NCBI RefSeq assembly: GCF_051020955.1
Contig: NC_135014.1
Span: forward strand, 2,426,501-2,490,500
Direction of reading: 5' to 3'
Length of the DNA: 64,000 bases
Origin: Megalopta genalis
Taxonomy: Eukaryota; Arthropoda; Insecta; Hymenoptera; Halictidae
In this document: in pieces, positions 59,770-64,000 of the stretch
How positions within the stretch are numbered: the stretch's first letter is position 1
Layout of the letters: each line of letters opens with the position of its first letter
Position numbers and translations under genes: made by a program
The notes under the pieces: model-generated
What the model was told of the DNA's origin: nothing
The model's input: only the letters and a program-made list of their open reading frames with translations
The model's database searches: none

Positions 59770-60740
59770 CGGCGCGCGAAACGAACGACGTTCGTCAAAA
59801 AGGATTAATAACAGCTTCGTTTCAAGCAGGATTCGTCGCTCGCAGCTCCTACTGCTCCGCGCGAAAACGCTCGCGAAAACTGCTCGTCGCGCGTTTTCAG
59901 CCCGCAAACGAACGAGCCAATCATTCATTGTCCGGCGGACGAAGCGGGCGCGCGCGGCGGAAAAAGAACTTCTCCCCGGCGCCGCGGGGCTTCTAAAAAA
60001 AAACATCGTCGCCGAAATTAACCGGAGGGTGAGCACGAAATTTCGAACAGTTCGAACGGTAATTCGGCATAACCGAGCACCCTCCGGCCCGTTCCCCCGT
60101 CCGCGGAAGCGGAACGAAGCGGCGAATTAAAAGTTTACACGGCCCGGTCTCTCGCCGGCTTCGGCTCCGCTCCGAATCGGCTACTACGAATCCGCGCCGG
60201 GTCCGCTCCGGTCCGCCCCCGGTTCGAGCGCGACCGGTCAACCGTTTTAGCTCCGCGTTATTTGCACGAGGTGGTCCGAGCTCGACGATGATTGCCGGTC
60301 GGCCGCGCGCGGATTTTTCTATTTGCCCAGATCTTCTGTTTGTCTGTTTCCCGATTTATTTTTCGCCACCGCGCCGCGGCGATGGCTGTTCGAATAAACA
60401 TTTTTGCGTCGGACACGCGGCCGACCGCAGAGAAAAAATCACCAGCTGCAAATTATTGCGATTCCGACGCGGACCGTCTTAAGTACTTTGCGCCTGACAC
60501 ACCGTCGACCATCACTACCGAGCAACGGACATCTGTCGGTGAGAACAGCCGCGTCTGACGCGGCGTTGAGCACCGCTACTCAGCGTCCACCGCAACACGG
60601 ATAATTAACGCGCCGTCCGAATAATAGCCGGATCGCGATCCGTCCTCGCGAAATACTATAATCGCGCAACCGGCCGGCGCGTCAATACTCGGTAATTAGA
60701 TAATACTCGGCGTTCCGGAGATGGGAGAAAAGAATGGGAA
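59770..60740. other. GC-rich single-copy segment, no gene seen
   Basis: Overlapping frames under 92 codons on both strands, without domains. Confidence 0.45.
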
Positions 60741-60744
60741 CACG

Positions 60745-61155
60745 ATCAGCCATTGTAACCCTTTAGATATCCGATATTTGTCGCAGCGAAAATCGCCAAG
60801 TTCGACGAGCTACGCGGACTCTGTAACATTTTTCTCGGAGATGCCGTTTCCAGGCGAATGTAGCTCGATTCTTCCTCTTTAATTCGAAGAAAGAGAGACC
60901 CGGCTGCGATTTTTTTTCGCGAAGTTACGGCACTTTGTAGCGACCCTTGCATTTTTGTCGCGTACCACCGGCACTGGCGACACTCGACGCGCACCGCGGG
61001 AAGATTACGGCAACGGTGCGTCGAACTTAAAATCGGGAAAGACTGTCTTAAAGCAGAAGTTGCGAGCTTCAATTTGAAAAAAGGGTCGTCGTTCTACGAT
61101 GATTTCTCGCGGAGTTGTCGTCGGTCGAAGTTGGACGATATTTATCCGTTCCGGC
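60745..61155. repeat. second rearranged copy of composite units
   Basis: The tail runs forward (GTAACCCTTTAGATATCCG, CTGCGATTTTTTTTCGCGAA) to about 60970, then a reversed unit (GTCGAACTTAAAATCGGGAA, TACGATGATTTCTCGCGGAG). MITE termini are absent. Confidence 0.65.
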
Positions 61156-61875
61156 TCGAATTCTTCGATTTCGGACTCGTTGCATTTAATTACCAGCTGC
61201 GTTTTCGTCACGCGCCGATGCATCTCGCGATTATTTCAGGCCGCAAACGAACCTGCTCGACAGGCGACCGACACCGTGTCAGGAATTAAAACGAAGACGT
61301 TAACATTAGAGAGAAAATGGCGCAAGCCCGCCGCATGTAACATGAATGTTGTATTAATATAAATAATTTCGGAGCAGAACGACGGTCTGTCAGATGTTAC
61401 GACGCGCTCTAGCGTCAACGTCAATCAATCCGCGGAAATGCGTCCGAGATGCAACGGTGACATAATGTACACTGTTATTAATAGACATTCCGCTTATCGA
61501 TAGGAAAGAAATTCGGGTCACCTTGGGACTATTTATTTGTCACTTCTATCACTTATTTGTATCTACTGTTATATTTTTATTCGATAATGTCACGCCAAGA
61601 CGAATCCGACGATCTAAAATACCGAAGTTTACGTTTCCTTTTTGTTTCGTAGTTTTTACTTTTGCAAGCGGGGAACAAAAAAATAAAAGTCTGCGTCATT
61701 AAAATTGATATAAATAGGGCGATATTAATGAATTGCCGCACTGTGTACGTTATATATAGGAGCAGAGATGCGACAGAAAATTAGTTAACCAATGTCCATT
61801 TGGAAATACTTTTTATAATTTTATAGTTTTATACTTTTTATAATTTCGACGTTACATATATATAAAATAAAGTAT
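61156..61875. other. single-copy sequence, no gene seen
   Basis: Non-repetitive, AT-rich in its second half. Confidence 0.45.
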
Positions 61876-61878
61876 ATA

Positions 61879-62244
61879 CAGCGTGTCCCAAAATTATGGT
61901 ATTTCGGGTAAATGGGGGGTTCCTAAGGTGATTTGAAGCAACTTTTTCCTTTACAAAAATTTTCTCCGAGGCACCGTTTACGAGTTGTTAACGAAAAACG
62001 ATGACCAATGAGAGGCGAGCACGGCTGGCGCGTGGCGGCCGAGCCAATGAGCGGAACTGGGCTTCGTGCGCTCGCCGGCTGGCCCCTCCTCGCGTCAACC
62101 GTACTCGATTCTCATTGGTCACTGTTTTTCGTTAATAACTCGTTAACGGTGTCTCGGAGAAAATTTTTGTAAAGGAAGAAGTTGCTTCAAATGATCCGAG
62201 AAAGCCGCCATTTCCGGATTGCGAGACATTTTTGGGACATCCTG
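61879..62244. mobile_element. TA-flanked palindromic MITE, copy 4
   Basis: 366 bp from CAGCGTGTCCCAAAATTATG to GGGACATCCTG, TA on both sides. The left end begins like the long palindromic element (CCCAAAATTATGG), while the right end matches the short copies. Confidence 0.87.
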
Positions 62245-62260
62245 TATATTAAATATAAAT

Positions 62261-62292
62261 AATTTGTTGTATGATATATCATACAACAAATT
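62261..62292. repeat. 32-bp perfect palindrome
   Basis: AATTTGTTGTATGATA followed by its exact reverse complement. A second inverted pair links 62285-62305 with 62408-62428 (ATTTGTTGTATGGAATTTGT). Confidence 0.85.
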
Positions 62293-63195
62293 CCATATAA
62301 CAAATGATATATCAATAATAATGTATATATTATATAATATAATTATATATTAACTCAGTAAATTATATTACAATATAATTATATATATTATATATATTAT
62401 TTCCATGATTTGTTGTATGGAATTTGTTATTATATTGTCATCATACATTGCCATAAAACTGTTCATATTTCATGAAAATCGATCACACTTTAATTATCGT
62501 TAACATTCAGTCGGCAATGTGTTAATAAAATTACAAAATAGTAGTGGACAGTCATGAATCAGACTCGGGAGTCTTCCCGCTCTGTGTTTATCGTAATCGT
62601 GACTTTAATATTCGGAAAATATAATCGGAATTTAGTTTACTTAGAGCATTCGTCCATCCGTCAACGTTATCGACGAACGGACGCGGAGTCTGCGGCGTCG
62701 CTTATAAACCGGGGCCCCGATAAATAACGGAGGCCAATTGTCCCACGGTTGTTAAATAAATAGACCGCGGTTATTTTGTACAAATTGAAATTTCCGTAAA
62801 CTAATTTTCCGGCGCGCTAAACGAGCAGAAATTGATTAGTTTCGCCGGCGATCCCGCTCCCCGTTAAAAGTGATTCAATTAGCTTATTCGACCAATTAAT
62901 TGAGAGTCATCGAACACGTTATAAATATTCGAAGGCTTCACGTTCGAAATGTTCTATTCCCGTTGGTATTTGTTATATTATCAATTACCCGAAATACCGT
63001 CGAGTTCGGCGCAAACCGCCGCGCCTCGCCGCCGAACACAAATTCGCCGCCGGGTTTTGTTTGTTCGTACGCGACTTACGAAATCGTTCGCGCAATATCG
63101 CATTGTAATTTCGTGTGCAATTAGAGCGCAAAATATTGCGCCTACTAAAATATTCTACTACGAATAATCGTAAACGGAATACGGTTATATTCTCC
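62293..63195. other. AT-rich then GC-mixed single-copy sequence
   Basis: 62320-62400 is AT low complexity. 62690-62920 has CCGATAAATAACGG, TAAACTAATTTTCC and CCAATTAATTGAG words typical of the other candidate non-coding islands. No gene called. Confidence 0.4.
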
Positions 63196-63197
63196 GC

Positions 63198-63760
63198 GAT
63201 TGTTCTTTCGGCTTTTGAACAAAAATGGACAGTTTGAGAAGAGGAGACCGCTGTAAAAACGAGCTGCGAGGCTCGAATAATCGCGTCTTCTCTCCCGAAA
63301 GTGTCCAGTTTTGTTCACAAAAGCCGGAGGACAATTGTTATTCCACATATTTCTTCTACGAATGGAAATACAGCAATTTCTCCCTAATTCGCGCTCAGAT
63401 TGCGCACAAAAATGGACGATTTGAGAAGAGGAGACGCTGTAAAAACGAGCTGCGAGGCTCGAACAATCGCGTCTCCTCTTCCGAAATTGTCCATTTTTGT
63501 TCACAAAAGACGAAGAACAATTGTTATTCCACATATTTCTTCTACGAATGGAAATACAGCAATTTCTCCCTAATTCGCGCTCAGATTGCGCACAAAAATG
63601 TACGATTTGGGAAGAGAAGATGCGATTATTCGCGGCTCGCGACTCGTTTCTATAATTATTAAAAATCGATGACTATAAAAATATATAATAATCGCGTCTC
63701 CTCTTCCCAAACTGTCCACTTTAATGCACAAAGTGAGCGCGAATTAGGGAGAAATTACCG
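63198..63760. mobile_element. tandem trio of hairpin MITEs (CAGCAATTT family)
   Basis: Three consecutive hairpins. Left ends CAGCAATTTCTCCCTAATTC lie at 63371 and 63557 (186 bp apart), each after TA. The last ends GGGAGAAATTACCG followed by TA. Each hairpin pairs GAAGAGGAGACGC with GCGTCTCCTCTTC. The first copy (63198-63370) lacks the normal left end and is bounded by ATTGTTCTTTCGGCTTTTGA and its inverse. Related to the element at 40350. Confidence 0.8.
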
Positions 63761-63762
63761 TA

Positions 63763-64000
63763 AAAGCGAATAGAATTCTGCCTAATCGCGCGGCGGCTTG
63801 CGATACATTTTGCAGCTCGCATAATCCCCGCAGTTTAGCGGGACAATGGACCGAGACGGAAGTTCGTGGGTTTTTTCGGAACGAAGAAAACGATCGAATA
63901 ATATTTACAGGATTAATAGATCACCGGAGCCGAGCAAAGTAGTTGGAAGCGAGCATTTTCCGTGTCATCAGCGTTTTCCAGCGCTCTCGGCGTCTTTCAT
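63763..64000. other. single-copy right edge
   Basis: No feature seen before the window ends. Confidence 0.4.

Overview
This window reads as non-coding nuclear DNA of an insect, most likely a hymenopteran. The evidence is indirect: CpG-rich single-copy islands alternate with very AT-rich tandem arrays, there are mariner-type inverted repeats (TTGGGTCGTTCGG...), TTAA-flanked piggyBac-like ends and TA-flanked Tc1/mariner-like miniature elements, and no bacterial-style gene layout exists. I find no host protein-coding exon, tRNA or rRNA gene that I can defend. Most open frames lie in low-complexity arrays or in GC-rich sequence that is open by composition. The one plausible coding sequence is a 100-codon frame (19758-20060) inside a 1.16-kb DNA transposon.

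Layout. 1-10.2 kb: an 82/164-bp satellite, a polypurine tract, AT minisatellites of 27, 24 and 100 bp (the 24-bp one flanked by old inverted arms), a pyrimidine-rich GC block, a 47-bp minisatellite and a long CT tract. 10.7-17.4 kb: TA-flanked palindromic MITEs, a 45-bp hairpin satellite, a piggyBac-like element with a second MITE inside it, a 24-bp minisatellite and a composite element carrying ~200-bp internal repeats. 19.4-20.5 kb: the AATT-flanked transposon. 21-28.5 kb: CT/GA tracts, a dimeric 172-bp array, AAT arrays, another MITE and a 1-kb array of a 10-bp monomer. 29.7-31.7 kb: a 1.95-kb palindromic transposon. 34.9-36.9 kb: a ~22-bp minisatellite present in both orientations. 39.5-40.5 kb: tandemly duplicated mariner MITEs and a hairpin MITE. 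41.6-48.2 kb: arrays of ~140, 164 and 31 bp. 52-54.8 kb: 54-bp and 170-bp arrays. 56.3-64 kb: a piggyBac-like MITE, a second copy of the composite element, rearranged copies of its internal repeats, another TA-flanked MITE and a tandem trio of hairpin MITEs.

Between these lie GC-rich single-copy segments, some with clusters of TAATTA/TTTATGG-type motifs. They could be conserved regulatory DNA of a gene outside the window, but comparison with relatives would be needed to say so. The recurring theme is DNA-transposon ends enclosing tandem repeats, and many different locally private satellites separated by single-copy islands. All monomer periods and boundaries were read by eye and may be off by a few bases; percent identities were not computed.
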